From: Bryopsis sp. KO-2023
Lineage: Eukaryota; Chlorophyta; Ulvophyceae; Bryopsidales; Bryopsidaceae
Direction: 5' to 3'
DNA length: 64,000 nt
Assembly (NCBI GenBank): GCA_030272585.1
Contig: BSYQ01000011.1
Location: 4,216,001-4,280,000, forward strand
Made by a program: the position numbers and the translations under genes. Below are positions 45,907-58,006 of this stretch, in pieces. Numbering within the stretch: the first letter of the stretch is position 1; each line of letters starts with the position of its first letter. The notes beneath the pieces are model-generated. The model made no database searches, was not told where the DNA came from, and saw nothing but the letters and a program-made list of their open reading frames with translations.

Positions 45907-46327
45907 TGTTAGTCTTTTAGCGCTCACGAGGTAGTTTGGGATAGAGCCGAGGGTGGCTGACGCATGTGGGTTCACGAGTAAGACAGATTAGACCCAGAGT
46001 TTGGGGCATGCGTCAGCGTACTACACTTAGGGGTACTTAAGAGGCCCACTCGTTGTTTTGACATTCATTCACTTTACTTTGTAAGAACTCGGGATTCGTG
46101 GGATTGGTGTGTTCCCGCTTGTGTGTGTGTTTGTGTGTGTGTGTTAAGTGTTTGCCTGACGCAATCACTTCCCAACCCAAGTGCTCTAGTAGCGTTCACA
46201 ACCGCGCTAGCTAGAGAGTTGTCTAAACCAACAAACCCCACAAGTATACTTGCGTTAGCCAGCAAGTTATCACGAATCCAATCAACACAGCCGACCACTA
46301 TTGCGTCACCCACAAGCTTCACTATCA
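45907..46327 (+). repeat. Element D 3' LTR (421 bp)
   Basis: Same sequence as 36234-36654. The GTCCC duplication follows. Confidence 0.97.
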
Positions 46328-46332
46328 GTCCC

Positions 46333-47638
46333 TACCACAAAACGACAAGTGGTGTTGCACGATCACCACGATGTTCCGATGGCGGGACATCCAGGAGTGG
46401 CCAGGACGGCCGAGCTCGTGAGCCGAAGATATTGGTGGCGCGGTTGGAGACGAACCGTGACCGACTATGTCCGCTCGTGCCCCACATGCCAAGTGATGAA
46501 GACCGAGAACGCGAAGCCCAAAGGATTGCTGAATCCGCTTCCCGTTCCGACATATAAGTGGGAACAGCTGACAACGGACCTTGTGACCGATTTGCCGAAA
46601 TCGAATGGGTATACCGCTGTAGCTGTCTTTGTGGACCGGCTCACAAAAATGTGCAAGTTCGTGCCATGTACCAAGGAGGTATCGGCAAAGGAGTATGCCG
46701 AGTTGTTTCTATCCCAGGTGTTCCCTACCTCAGGGATACCTGAAGTGATCGTTTCGGATCGCGATCCACGGTTCACGAGCCAGTTCTACAAGGAACTGTT
46801 CAGGCTCGTAGGAACGGATCTGCGGATGTCAACAGCTCACCATCCACAGTCGGATGGCCAGAGTGAAGTAACGATCCGAACCCTGGAGAACTTCCTTCGG
46901 CCCTATATTGAGGCCAGGCCGGAGAAGTGGAGCGACTACCTGAGCACGGCAGAATTTGCAGCGAATAACTCGATCAACGCCAGTACCAAGTACACGCCGT
47001 TCTACCTTATGTACGGCCAGCACCCGAAGGGATTGGAGTTGGACCGGCCCAAGAGCAATGTTGAGGCCGCAGAAGCCATGGTGGACCGAATGCGGGACGA
47101 TTTGATGGACGCGAAGAAGAACTACCACGCCGCCCAGGAGCAAATGTGCCAAGTAGCCAACAAGAAAAGGAGGCACGTGGAGTTCCAAGTGGGCCAAGAA
47201 GTGTGCCTACGAAGTGCACATCTTCCGTTGGCCGTGACCAAGCATGTTCCAGCCAAGGTCCGAAGACGGTTCATCGGGCCATTCAAGGTGACCAAAGTGA
47301 TATCACCGGTGGCCTACCGCATTGATCTACCAGAAACATGGCGACTACATCCAACCTTCCACGTCTCCAAACTCAAGGAGTATATACGTTCCGAGGAATT
47401 CAAGAGGGACGATCCTCCAGGACCGGCTCTGGTGGACGAACTAACTGGAGCCGAGGAATTCGAAGTGGAGACGGTTCTACGATCCAAGGGAGCTGGAAAA
47501 AGAAAGAGGTACCTGGTACTATGGAAGGGTTATCCGACCCATGAGGCCACATGGGAACCGGTTGCACATCTGGAACACTGTGCAGAATTGTTAGCTGAGT
47601 TCGAAAGGAAAAACTCAGCCAAACATGGCCATAACTGA
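46333..47638 (+). pseudogene. pol: Element A pol, part 2 (integrase, chromodomain)
   Basis: Resumes A pol after element D. Integrase zinc finger (HHDVPMAGH, CPTCQ), catalytic core with TTDLVTDLP, VSDRDPRFTS and the later Glu region, GPF-like segment (RRRFIGPFKV), and a chromodomain (FEVETVLRSKG, YLVLWKGY, TWEPVAHL) before the stop. The piece itself is undamaged; it is separated from its RT half by element D. An open frame reading from the D LTR into it is an accident of insertion. Confidence 0.92.
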
Positions 47639-47949
47639 GACCGGATCGCATTGGAGCCAGCGATGGGGGAGTTGGATCCAAATGGAGACGGACCGAGAAT
47701 GATCCAACCCCGGCTGGTATGGGACAGCTTTAACGGGGAAACATCATCTCAGTCCTGAGGTAACTCCCAGCTGACTACACGATCCGAGGAAGGCGTGGCT
47801 GTACAGACGTACTGGATCTGGAACCGGGAACGACGATAAAACGAAGCGCGAAGACAAGGAACCGTACACCAAGCGCACTTTGGTTTCTGTTTCCGACTCG
47901 CTACTGCAAACCCCGACAAACAACTACTGTTCCTTCGTTCTCGTTCGAA
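47639..47949 (+). other. Element A spacer between pol and ORF3
   Basis: 311 nt without a frame. It ends pyrimidine-rich (CTGTTCCTTCGTTCTCGTTC) before GAAATGGCTGC. Sequence TTTCCGAC is shared with the equivalent spacer of element D. Confidence 0.4.
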
Positions 47950-49146
47950 ATGGCTGCACCGACTCCTGTCTCCAGCGCCCTTGATGCGTTAAATGCAGCG
48001 TTCACTGAGGAGACAAAGAGGTTACAGGCCACGGTAGCGGCACAAAAAGAAAGGATTCAGCAGCTTGAGAATGAACTAGCCGCTACAAAGGAGGCACTGG
48101 CGAACGCTAGGAAGGAAGCAGAAGGGGACGCGCGAAAATGGGGACGGAACCGTGAGGCGGAAATGGTTACAGGGATAGAGAAGGCAATAGGAGTTCTGGA
48201 AGGAACGTTGAAACAGCTGAGCGTCGCAGACGCAGGGGGAATTGATCAGATGCGCGGAAGGGAAACGGATCGAGCCAAAGAGGCAGAAGGGGGACAGTCA
48301 GAGCAACCATCTGACGAAGAAATGGATGAGCCCCCGAAGTGGAAAACCACCAGACGTCGTAACAAGGTGTTGCGTCGAAGCTCCTTCATACTGGACGAAG
48401 CTACGGAGGTGGATCTGAGTGAGGGAGATATCGGAAGTGAGGAAGGTGCCGTCGAAGAAATGGTGGATACAGATCAAGAGGAATGGGACTCTCTTTACGG
48501 GACTGAAAGTAAGATGGACGTGAACCCCCCTTCGCGACCACCCACTACCGAGTCCGAGCCTGCCATCGTTCCACCTGGTCTCGCACCGTCTCCCAGTATC
48601 CCGACGTCACCAACAGCACCGAGCGTCGTAGCCCCATTCAGTTGCATTGCGTGTGGGGTTACGCGAACGGTCCCACGCCAAACGGACCAGGTCCTATGCC
48701 CCCGCAATCACCTCGTGTGCCGGACCCACCACGCGGGATATCGCATCGCCGTGCGAGCCGCTAAATTCTACGAGCAGGGCCTCACCCCGACAACGGCGCA
48801 ACTGCTAGCCAATTCGGCAGACCCGGTCCAGGGCGCGGTTGAACTTGTGCCGCAATGGGGTAACCCGTTCCCGAGTTGCCCCATGTGCCAAAAAGACGTT
48901 CTCCCGCTCTGGACCGGGAAAAGCAAAAAGCAGCTGCGCGACTGGAACGCGGCTTACCTCAAGGCCGTTGGGGTGGATCCCGTTGGGAATCGACAAGCGA
49001 GAGGAACTTCACAGGGAGCGGTATCAACGGAGCAAACGCAGGAACGGACCCAGGAGCAGCGTGGAGAGCACTCAGGAGGATCTTCGCAGCAAACGCAGGC
49101 GATCCAAGGTCCCAGAACGCGACTTCGCAGTCGTGGCCAGAAATGA
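47950..49146 (+). CDS. Element A ORF3: coiled-coil plus RING-like zinc-finger protein (398 aa)
   Basis: Starts MAAPTPVSSALDAL, alike to element D ORF3 (MAADTPAAII). Residues about 15-65 form a coiled coil (KERIQQLENELAATKEAL). An acidic, Ser/Pro-rich middle follows. The cluster is C232-x2-C235-x14-C250-x3-H254-x2-C257-x2-H260, then C310-x2-C313, again RING-like, with LCPRNHLVC at the centre. A Gln/Arg/Thr-rich tail ends TRLRSRGQK. The frame is intact although A pol is damaged. Confidence 0.78.
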   Translation: MAAPTPVSSALDALNAAFTEETKRLQATVAAQKERIQQLENELAATKEALANARKEAEGDARKWGRNREAEMVTGIEKAIGVLEGTLKQLSVADAGGIDQMRGRETDRAKEAEGGQSEQPSDEEMDEPPKWKTTRRRNKVLRRSSFILDEATEVDLSEGDIGSEEGAVEEMVDTDQEEWDSLYGTESKMDVNPPSRPPTTESEPAIVPPGLAPSPSIPTSPTAPSVVAPFSCIACGVTRTVPRQTDQVLCPRNHLVCRTHHAGYRIAVRAAKFYEQGLTPTTAQLLANSADPVQGAVELVPQWGNPFPSCPMCQKDVLPLWTGKSKKQLRDWNAAYLKAVGVDPVGNRQARGTSQGAVSTEQTQERTQEQRGEHSGGSSQQTQAIQGPRTRLRSRGQK

Positions 49147-50317
49147 GTTACAACAGGTCTAACCTGTTGGGACCAGTGGAGTGATTGGTGTGTTTGTTTT
49201 CTTTTGGTTATAAACTTTCTGGACTGGGACCAGTTTTTGATTCATATTTGCTATACCTGTTTGGATGGACCCAACAGTCAGTTTGGGATTTGTTTTATTT
49301 TGCATACCATCCATTTTCTGTGGAACCATGAGGGAGTTCTGTTTTTGATCTGGTTATGATTTCCTGTTTTATTGAAGTATCAATTTGGGTTATTTGGGTG
49401 TTCAGAATCAAACATTTGAGTGGATCCAGGCTGGGATCCAGAGGTTACCTTACTTTTCTTTCTAAGGTAACAGGGAACTATATCGATTTTGCAGACATTA
49501 TTGGATCCAGGGGTTTCTTTTGTTTTGATTATTGGATCCAGGGGTTTTGTTTGGTTGTTGGATCTCAAGGTAACAGTGGTCAAGGGGACCAGTGTCGGAT
49601 GGACCGATAAGAACCTTGTTTGTTTTTGAACACAAACATTTTTGGCATGTAAAAAGGTTCGGGGTGACTTGGGTTGTGTAAACTGATCTCCTCTCATATA
49701 CGTGGTGCTCGGGACGCGCACTTGATGGGGGGGTGAAACGGATTTGTTTCCTGAGGCTGAATACTTCCAGCCGCCACTTAACCCGTTCTTCACACACGTT
49801 GGGAGACGACCAGAAGTTCTGTAAGAAAGGTCTGAGACACGAGAGTATACAACTGAATCTTATTTCAACAAGCTTGTTCTTTACAACGATCCCCAGCCTT
49901 TTATACTCTCAGCCCAGAGCTTCTAGAGAACTCCCAGCCCATCTCCTAACCTTACAAATACTAGCTATCATCTAGCTCTCCTCAAAACGTCTCTATCATT
50001 TCTCAGCTCAGCCCTTCTAGCCAGAGCTCCGACTAACCCTTTATAACCCTTGATAACCTCTAGACTAAGGACCCAGACTGAAGCTCCTTCCAGTCTGACT
50101 CCCGACTCTCTACCCAAACTCTCAGCCATCTGAGATCTGACACTGAATATACTGAACCTGGTTCGAACTCTTTTCACTACGTTTCAGCCTCTCGTTGAGC
50201 ATCACGTAACTACCCCATTCCAGTCAGTCCGCGACTACCTGGAACTCTCAGACTGTAACCTCTGTTTTCCGCCTAGATCTTCGCCTACTAAGTCAGCCGT
50301 TTCAGGGGGGGAGTGGT
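49147..50317 (+). other. Element A non-coding tail with polypurine tract
   Basis: About 1.17 kb without coding signals. A 20-bp direct repeat ATTATTGGATCCAGGGGTTT occurs at 49497-49516 and 49528-49547 (period 31). The tail ends TTCAGGGGGGGAGTGGT, the likely plus-strand primer, against the 3' LTR. Confidence 0.6.
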
Positions 50318-50727
50318 TGATACGAATGTGGACTCTGGAACGAGTACACATTCACCCAAGTCGATCCAGTCGGACTGGATCAGCCTGGTCCGGTAATCAG
50401 TGCCTGGTTCGGTACCAGAGCCGGTCCAGCAGTACAGTCCGACTGACCCAAGTGAGAGGTGGACACGGTGGCAGTTACCGTGTCCACACAATCCAACCAA
50501 CGGTCCTGAGAAGGATTTGGTCTGGATCTGTCGGTCCAGTGGACGCTGGGTCCGACAGCTCTCAACCGTTCCTTTTGCCAGGTTGTCGGTCCGGCCCCAT
50601 ATTTATTGGATCCGGACCGAGGTAACAATGTTCTAGAGTAAGCTTGTAAGCAAAGACTCTTATCCGTGTTTCCGTGGTTCTAGACGTAACGTCTACCACT
50701 ACTCGATACTTTCCCGTGTTTTTATCA
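50318..50727 (+). repeat. Element A 3' LTR (410 bp)
   Basis: Matches the 5' LTR by eye. The TTCAT duplication and the continuing satellite follow at once. Confidence 0.97.
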
Positions 50728-53700
50728 TTCATACCCTTGAAACCGCCTCTTTTCCTCCCTTGCTTTCTGCCTGTAGCAGAGTTTCATACCCTTGAAACCG
50801 CCTCTTTCCCTCCCTTGCTTTCTGCCTGTAGCAGAGTTTTCATACCCTTGAAACCGCCTCTTTTCCTCCCTTGCTTTCTGCTTGTAGCAGAGTTTCATAC
50901 CCTTGAAACCGCCTCTTTTCCTCCCTTGCTTTCTGCCTGTAGCAGAGTTTCATACCCTTGAAACCGCCTCTTTTCCTCCCTTGCTTTCTGCTTGTAGCAG
51001 AGTTTCATACCCTTGAAACCGCCTCTTTTCCTCCCTTGCTTTCTGCCTGTAGCAGAGTTTCATACCCTTGAAACCGCCTCTTTCCCTCCCTTGCTTTCTG
51101 CTTGTAGCAGAGTTTCATACCCTTGAAACCGCCTCTTTTCCTCCCTTGCTTTCTGCCTGTAGCAGAGTTTCATACCCTTGAAACCGCCTCTTTCCCTCCC
51201 TTGCTTTCTGCCTGTAGCAGAGTTTTCATACCCTTGAAACCGCCTCTTTCCCTCCCTTGCTTTCTGCCTGTAGCAGGATTTTCATACCCTTGAAACCGCC
51301 TCTTTTCCTCCCTTGCTTTCTGCCTGTAGCAGAGTTTCATACCCTTGAAACCGCCTCTTTCCCTCCCTTGCTTTCTGCTTGTAGCAGAGCTTCATACCCT
51401 TGAAACCGCCTCTTTCCCTCCCTTGCTTTCTGCTTGTAGCAGAGTTTCATACCCTTGAAACCGCCTCTTTTCCTCCCTTGCTTTCTGCCTGTAGCAGAGT
51501 TTCATACCCTTGAAACCGCCTCTTTTCCTCCCTTGCTTTCTGCTTGTAGCAGAGTTTCATACCCTTGAAACCGCCTCTTTTCCTCCCTTGCTTTCTGCCT
51601 GTAGCAGAGTTTCATACCCTTGAAACCGCCTCTTTCCCTCCCTTGCTTTCTGCTTGTAGCAGAGTTTCATACCCTTGAAACCGCCTCTTTTCCTCCCTTG
51701 CTTTCTGCTTGTAGCAGAGTTTCATACCCTTGAAACCGCCTCTTTTCCTCCCTTGCTTTCTGCCTGTAGCAGAGTTTCATACCCTTGAAACCGCCTCTTT
51801 CCCTCCCTTGCTTTCTGCTTGTAGCAGAGTTTCATACCCTTGAAACCGCCTCTTTTCCTCCCTTGCTTTCTGCCTGTAGCAGAGTTTCATACCCTTGAAA
51901 CCGCCTCTTTTCCTCCCTTGCTTTCTGCCTGTAGCAGAGTTTTCATACCCTTGAAACCGCCTCTTTTCCTCCCTTGCTTTCTGCCTGTAGCAGAGTTTCA
52001 TACCCTTGAAACCGCCTCTTTTCCTCCCTTGCTTTCTGCCTGTAGCAGAGTTTCATACCCTTGAAACCGCCTCTTTCCCTCCCTTGCTTTCTGCTTGTAG
52101 CAGAGTTTCATACCCTTGAAACCGCCTCTTTTCCTCCCTTGCTTTCTGCCTGTAGCAGAGTTTCATACCCTTGAAACCGCCTCTTTTCCTCCCTTGCTTT
52201 CTGCCTGTAGCAGAGTTTTCATACCCTTGAAACCGCCTCTTTTCCTCCCTTGCTTTCTGCCTGTAGCAGAGTTTCATACCCTTGAAACCGCCTCTTTTCC
52301 TCCCTTGCTTTCTGCCTGTAGCAGAGTTTCATACCCTTGAAACCGCCTCTTTCCCTCCCTTGCTTTCTGCTTGTAGCAGAGTTTCATACCCTTGAAACCG
52401 CCTCTTTTCCTCCCTTGCTTTCTGCCTGTAGCAGAGTTTCATACCCTTGAAACCGCCTCTTTTCCTCCCTTGCTTTCTGCCTGTAGCAGAGTTTCATACC
52501 CTTGAAACCGCCTCTTTTCCTCCCTTGCTTTCTGCTTGTAGCAGAGTTTCATACCCTTGAAACCGCCTCTTTTCCTCCCTTGCTTTCTGCTTGAAGCAGA
52601 GCTTCATACCCTTGAAACCGCCTCTTTTCCTCCCTTGCTTTCTGCTTCTAGCAGAGTTTCATACCCTTGAAACCGCCTCTTTTCCTCCCTTGCTTTCTGC
52701 TTGTAGCAGAGTTTCATACCCTTGAAACCGCCTCTTTTCCTCCCTTGCTTTCTGCTTGTAGCAGAGCTTCATACCCTTGAAACCGCCTCTTTTCCTCCCT
52801 TGCTTTCTGCTTGTAGCAGAGTTTTCATACCCTTGAAACCGCCTCTTTTCCTCCCTTGCTTTCTGCCTGTAGCAGAGTTTTCATACCCTTGAAACCGCCT
52901 CTTTTCCTCCCTTGCTTTCTGCCTGTAGCAGAGTTTCATACCCTTGAAACCGCCTCTTTTCCTCCCTTGCTTTCTGCCTGTAGCAGAGTTTCATACCCTT
53001 GAAACCGCCTCTTTCCCTCCCTTGCTTTCTGCTTGTAGCAGAGCTTCATACCCTTGAAACCGCCTCTTTCCCTCCCTTGCTTTCTGCTTGTAGCAGAGTT
53101 TCATACCCTTGAAACCGCCTCTTTTCCTCCCTTGCTTTCTGCCTGTAGCAGAGTTTCATACCCTTGAAACCGCCTCTTTTCCTCCCTTGCTTTCTGCTTG
53201 TAGCAGAGTTTCATACCCTTGAAACCGCCTCTTTTCCTCCCTTGCTTTCTGCCTGTAGCAGAGTTTCATACCCTTGAAACCGCCTCTTTCCCTCCCTTGC
53301 TTTCTGCTTGTAGCAGAGTTTCATACCCTTGAAACCGCCTCTTTTCCTCCCTTGCTTTCTGCTTGTAGCAGAGTTTCATACCCTTGAAACCGCCTCTTTT
53401 CCTCCCTTGCTTTCTGCCTGTAGCAGAGTTTCATACCCTTGAAACCGCCTCTTTCCCTCCCTTGCTTTCTGCTTGTAGCAGAGTTTCATACCCTTGAAAC
53501 CGCCTCTTTTCCTCCCTTGCTTTCTGCCTGTAGCAGAGTTTCATACCCTTGAAACCGCCTCTTTTCCTCCCTTGCTTTCTGCCTGTAGCAGAGTTTTCAT
53601 ACCCTTGAAACCGCCTCTTTTCCTCCCTTGCTTTCTGCCTGTAGCAGAGTTTCATACCCTTGAAACCGCCTCTTTTCCTCCCTTGCTTTCTGCCTGTAGC

Positions 53701-54541
53701 AGAGTTTCATACCCTTGAAACCGCCTCTTTCCCTCCCTTGCTTTCTGCTTGTAGCAGAGTTTCATACCCTTGAAACCGCCTCTTTTCCTCCCTTGCTTTC
53801 TGCCTGTAGCAGAGTTTCATACCCTTGAAACCGCCTCTTTCCCTCCCTTGCTTTCTGCCTGTAGCAGAGTTTTCATACCCTTGAAACCGCCTCTTTTCCT
53901 CCCTTGCTTTCTGCTTGTAGCAGAGTTTCATACCCTTGAAACCGCCTCTTTTCCTCCCTTGCTTTCTGCCTGTAGCAGAGTTTCATACCCTTGAAACCGC
54001 CTCTTTTCCTCCCTTGCTTTCTGCCTGTAGCAGAGTTTCATACCCTTGAAACCGCCTCTTTTCCTCCCTTGCTTTCTGCTTGTAGCAGAGTTTCATACCC
54101 TTGAAACCGCCTCTTTCCCTCCCTTGCTTTCTGCTTGTAGCAGAGTTTCATACCCTTGAAACCGCCTCTTTCCCTCCCTTGCTTTCTGCTTGTAGCAGAG
54201 TTTCATACCCTTGAAACCGCCTCTTTTCCTCCCTTGCTTTCTGCCTGTAGCAGAGTTTCATACCCTTGAAACCACCTCTTTTCCTCCCTTGCTTTCTGCT
54301 TGTAGCAGAGTTTTCATACCCTTGAAACCGCCTCTTTTCCTCCCTTGCTTTCTGCTTGTAGCAGAGTTTCATACCCTTGAAACCGCCTCTTTCCCTCCCT
54401 TGCTTTCTGCTTGTAGCAGAGTTTCATACCCTTGAAACCGCCTCTTTTCCTCCCTTGCTTTCTGCCTGTAGCAGAGTTTCATACCCTTGAAACCGCCTCT
54501 TTCCCTCCCTTGCTTTCTGCCTGTAGCAGAGTTTTCATACC

Positions 54542-54828
54542 TGTTACGTGTCACTTTTATAGGCTTGATTAGGGACGTTATGGGGACACGTGGTTGGCTT
54601 CTGGGTAGCTCCAGGGCGCCAGTAGGAGTTCCAACACGTGTAGAAAGAGTTCACAGTGTGTCAGTTTCCTTCTAGGTGCAGTTCACAGTGGAACTTCATC
54701 TAGCTGGCGCATAGTTCCTATTGGATTCGAGTACTTAGAGGGCTTGTATTGGGACTATTGTAACTTTCTCACAAGGGCAACGATTCCGTCGCGTGACAAT
54801 TGGTTTCGGAGCATTCCGTCGCGTGACA
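54542..54828 (+). mobile_element. Element E solo LTR with extra primer-site tail
   Basis: A 257-bp LTR (54542-54798), then ATTGGTTTCGGAGC (54799-54812) and a second copy of the last 16 bp of the LTR (54813-54828). Flanked by ATACC (54537-54541, 54829-54833). It equals what LTR-LTR recombination would leave from the element at 56325-58036. Confidence 0.9.
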
Positions 54829-56324
54829 ATACCCTTGAAACCGCCTCTTTTCCTCCCTTGCTTTCTGCTTGTAGCAGAGTTTCATACCCTTGAAACCGCC
54901 TCTTTTCCTCCCTTGCTTTCTGCCTGTAGCAGAGTTTCATACCCTTGAAACCGCCTCTTTTCCTCCCTTGCTTTCTGCCTGTAGCAGAGTTTCATACCCT
55001 TGAAACCGCCTCTTTTCCTCCCTTGCTTTCTGCCTGTAGCAGAGTTTCATACCCTTGAAACCGCCTCTTTCCCTCCCTTGCTTTCTGCTTGTAGCAGAGT
55101 TTCATACCCTTGAAACCGCCTCTTTTCCTCCCTTGCTTTCTGCCTGTAGCAGAGTTTCATACCCTTGAAACCGCCTCTTTCCCTCCCTTGCTTTCTGCCT
55201 GTAGCAGAGTTTTCATACCCTTGAAACCGCCTCTTTTCCTCCCTTGCTTTCTGCTTGTAGCAGAGTTTCATACCCTTGAAACCGCCTCTTTTCCTCCCTT
55301 GCTTTCTGCCTGTAGCAGAGTTTCATACCCTTGAAACCGCCTCTTTTCCTCCCTTGCTTTCTGCCTGTAGCAGAGTTTCATACCCTTGAAACCGCCTCTT
55401 TTCCTCCCTTGCTTTCTGCTTGTAGCAGAGTTTCATACCCTTGAAACCGCCTCTTTTCCTCCCTTGCTTTCTGCTTGAAGCAGAGCTTCATACCCTTGAA
55501 ACCGCCTCTTTTCCTCCCTTGCTTTCTGCTTCTAGCAGAGTTTCATACCCCTGAAACCGCCTCTTTTCCTCCCTTGCTTTCTGCTTGTAGCAGAGTTTCA
55601 TACCCTTGAAACCGCCTCTTTTCCTCCCTTGCTTTCTGCTTGTAGCAGAGCTTCATACCCTTGAAACCGCCTCTTTTCCTCCCTTGCTTTCTGCTTGTAG
55701 CAGAGTTTTCATACCCTTGAAACCGCCTCTTTTCCTCCCTTGCTTTCTGCCTGTAGCAGAGTTTTCATACCCTTGAAACCGCCTCTTTTCCTCCCTTGCT
55801 TTCTGCCTGTAGCAGAGTTTCATACCCTTGAAACCGCCTCTTTTCCTCCCTTGCTTTCTGCTTGTAGCAGAGTTTTCATACCCTTGAAACCGCCTCTTTC
55901 CCTCCCTTGCTTTCTGCTTGTAGCAGAGTTTCATACCCTTGAAACCGCCTCTTTTCCTCCCTTGCTTTCTGCCTGTAGCAGAGTTTCATACCCTTGAAAC
56001 CGCCTCTTTTCCTCCCTTGCTTTCTGCTTGTAGCAGAGTTTTCATACCCTTGAAACCGCCTCTTTTCCTCCCTTGCTTTCTGCTTGTAGCAGAGTTTCAT
56101 ACCCTTGAAACCGCCTCTTTTCCTCCCTTGCTTTCTGCCTGTAGCAGAGTTTCATACCCTTGAAACCGCCTCTTTCCCTCCCTTGCTTTCTGCTTGTAGC
56201 AGAGTTTCATACCCTTGAAACCGCCTCTTTTCCTCCCTTGCTTTCTGCCTGTAGCAGAGTTTCATACCCTTGAAACCGCCTCTTTCCCTCCCTTGCTTTC
56301 TGCCTGTAGCAGAGTTTTCATACC

Positions 56325-56581
56325 TGTTACGTGTCACTTTTATAGGCTTGATTAGGGACGTTATGGGGACACGTGGTTGGCTTCTGGGTAGCTCCAGGGC
56401 GCCAGTAGGAGTTCCAACACGTGTAGAAAGAGTTCACAGTGTGTCAGTTTCCTTCTAGGTGCAGTTCACAGTGGAACTTCATCTAGCTGGCGCATAGTTC
56501 CTATTGGATTCGAGTACTTAGAGGGCTTGTATTGGGACTATTGTAACTTTCTCACAAGGGCAACGATTCCGTCGCGTGACA
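56325..56581 (+). repeat. Element E left LTR (257 bp)
   Basis: First LTR copy, followed by AT and the shared primer-binding site. Confidence 0.92.
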
Positions 56582-56583
56582 AT

Positions 56584-56595
56584 TGGTTTCGGAGC
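56584..56595 (+). promoter_or_regulatory. Element E primer-binding site
   Basis: TGGTTTCGGAGC, as in A-D. Confidence 0.88.
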
Positions 56596-57749
56596 GGTCG
56601 ATCCTTTGGACGACGTCCTCGGCGGACTCTTCCTTAAAGAGATGGTGGAAGGAGATGGGAGATGAGCGCTGGGAGGAAAAGTGCGATAACGTCGTTAATA
56701 CGTCACAGAATGAAGCGTTTGAGGTGGCTAACGGCAAGAGGAGAAAATTCCGCGTTCAACGCATCGTGTTTGGAGTTCATCGGAGAAGTAGGCGGAAAGT
56801 TACAGCTGTTTGAAGGTGCAGCTATTTTTCTGGAAGTGATACTCCGTGGCGGAAGCTCGAGAAAGTTCGGCGTTGCGCTCGTGTTGTGTGTATGAGGATG
56901 AGTCAGAGGTGTTATGGGGCACCTAAGCAACGTTTGTGTCGTGTGCCTTGGACGACAGAAGAAAAGAAATTGGGAAAAGAGCAGTGTATGGTACAGTGTG
57001 TGCGCATGCTGTGTAGTGCAGTGAGGCGAAACGTTATTGGTTGTTTTGGTTGTTTTGGTTGTTTGGTTGTTTGGAATGTTTGATGTTATTGTGGTCGTGG
57101 GCCTAGAGCGACATTAAAGAAATCGGGAAGAAGCCGTATGTGCAGAGACGGTTGGTTGTATTTGACGCAGTAAGACGCGAGAGGCGCAGTAAGACGAGTG
57201 GTTGTTTGATATTATTGTAGTCGTGGACCTGGGGCGACGATGGATAAATAAGCCGGGACGAACATGCGAAATTTTGATTGTTTTAATATAGTTCTGTGAG
57301 AGATGCGTGCAAGGAATGAACCTAAAGAGAGAAGTGGTAAGCACTACAAGTGCAACGGAATCCCAAGGAGAGATTGAGTGGGTTGGTTGTTATACAGTGC
57401 TACCAAGGGATGGAAGGTTTGGTGACATGCTATGGTGCATAGTCGGAACCACGGATCCCTGTTACTATGTGAATTGAGTGGAGGACGATGAGAACCGACT
57501 TGGTAGGTCCTACGGCGGGACCTGATCAAAAAGAAGGCCTGTAACTGAGTGGTTTTTCATGGTTTTCTATGGTTTTTTCTAACTGGTAATATTTGTCTTG
57601 TTCGATTGTTTCCTTGATTTGGTTTGAACTATGAAAGAGAGAGAGTATAGTGGTTGTGAAAGAAAAGTGGTGGTTTTATTTTATTTTGGTGAAAGGATTG
57701 GCAGGAAGCCTTAGAAATTTGAGGACAAATTTCTATAAGAGAAGGGAAT

Positions 57750-58006
57750 TGTTACGTGTCACTTTTATAGGCTTGATTAGGGACGTTATGGGGACACGTG
57801 GTTGGCTTCTGGGTAGCTCCAGGGCGCCAGTAGGAGTTCCAACACGTGTAGAAAGAGTTCACAGTGTGTCAGTTTCCTTCTAGGTGCAGTTCACAGTGGA
57901 ACTTCATCTAGCTGGCGCATAGTTCCTATTGGATTCGAGTACTTAGAGGGCTTGTATTGGGACTATTGTAACTTTCTCACAAGGGCAACGATTCCGTCGC
58001 GTGACA
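57750..58006 (+). repeat. Element E right LTR (257 bp)
   Basis: Second LTR copy. The 30-bp primer-site plus LTR-end extension follows at 58007-58036. Confidence 0.92.

Larger units (their letters stand above)
36234..46327 (+). mobile_element. Element D: complete Ty3/gypsy chromovirus, nested in A pol
   Basis: 10,094 bp with 421-bp LTRs (36234-36654, 45907-46327) that look identical, starting TGTTAG and ending CTATCA. Target duplication GTCCC (36229-36233, 46328-46332). Primer-binding site 36657-36668. Gag, pol and ORF3 are all open, and a G-rich tract (GCGGGGGGGGCG) precedes the 3' LTR. Likely autonomous. Closest to element A in organisation (long coiled-coil gag, glycine-rich linker, MAAxTP start of ORF3). 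Confidence 0.97.
15787..50727 (+). mobile_element. Element A: Ty3/gypsy chromovirus, with B, C and D nested inside
   Basis: Bounded by identical-looking 410-bp LTRs (15787-16196, 50318-50727) and the target duplication TTCAT (15782-15786, 50728-50732). Without B, C and D it is about 10.0 kb. Order: LTR, primer-binding site, ORF0, gag, pol (PR-RT-RH-IN-chromodomain), ORF3 with a RING-like cluster, non-coding tail, purine tract, LTR. B and C split gag and D splits pol. Gag frame is continuous across both insertions once they are ignored. Pol also has a frame-shifting 53-bp duplication. Confidence 0.97.

Noticed and set aside
46301..46332. Integrase frame starting in the element D LTR
   Set aside because: Chance read-through from the LTR into A pol created by the insertion.
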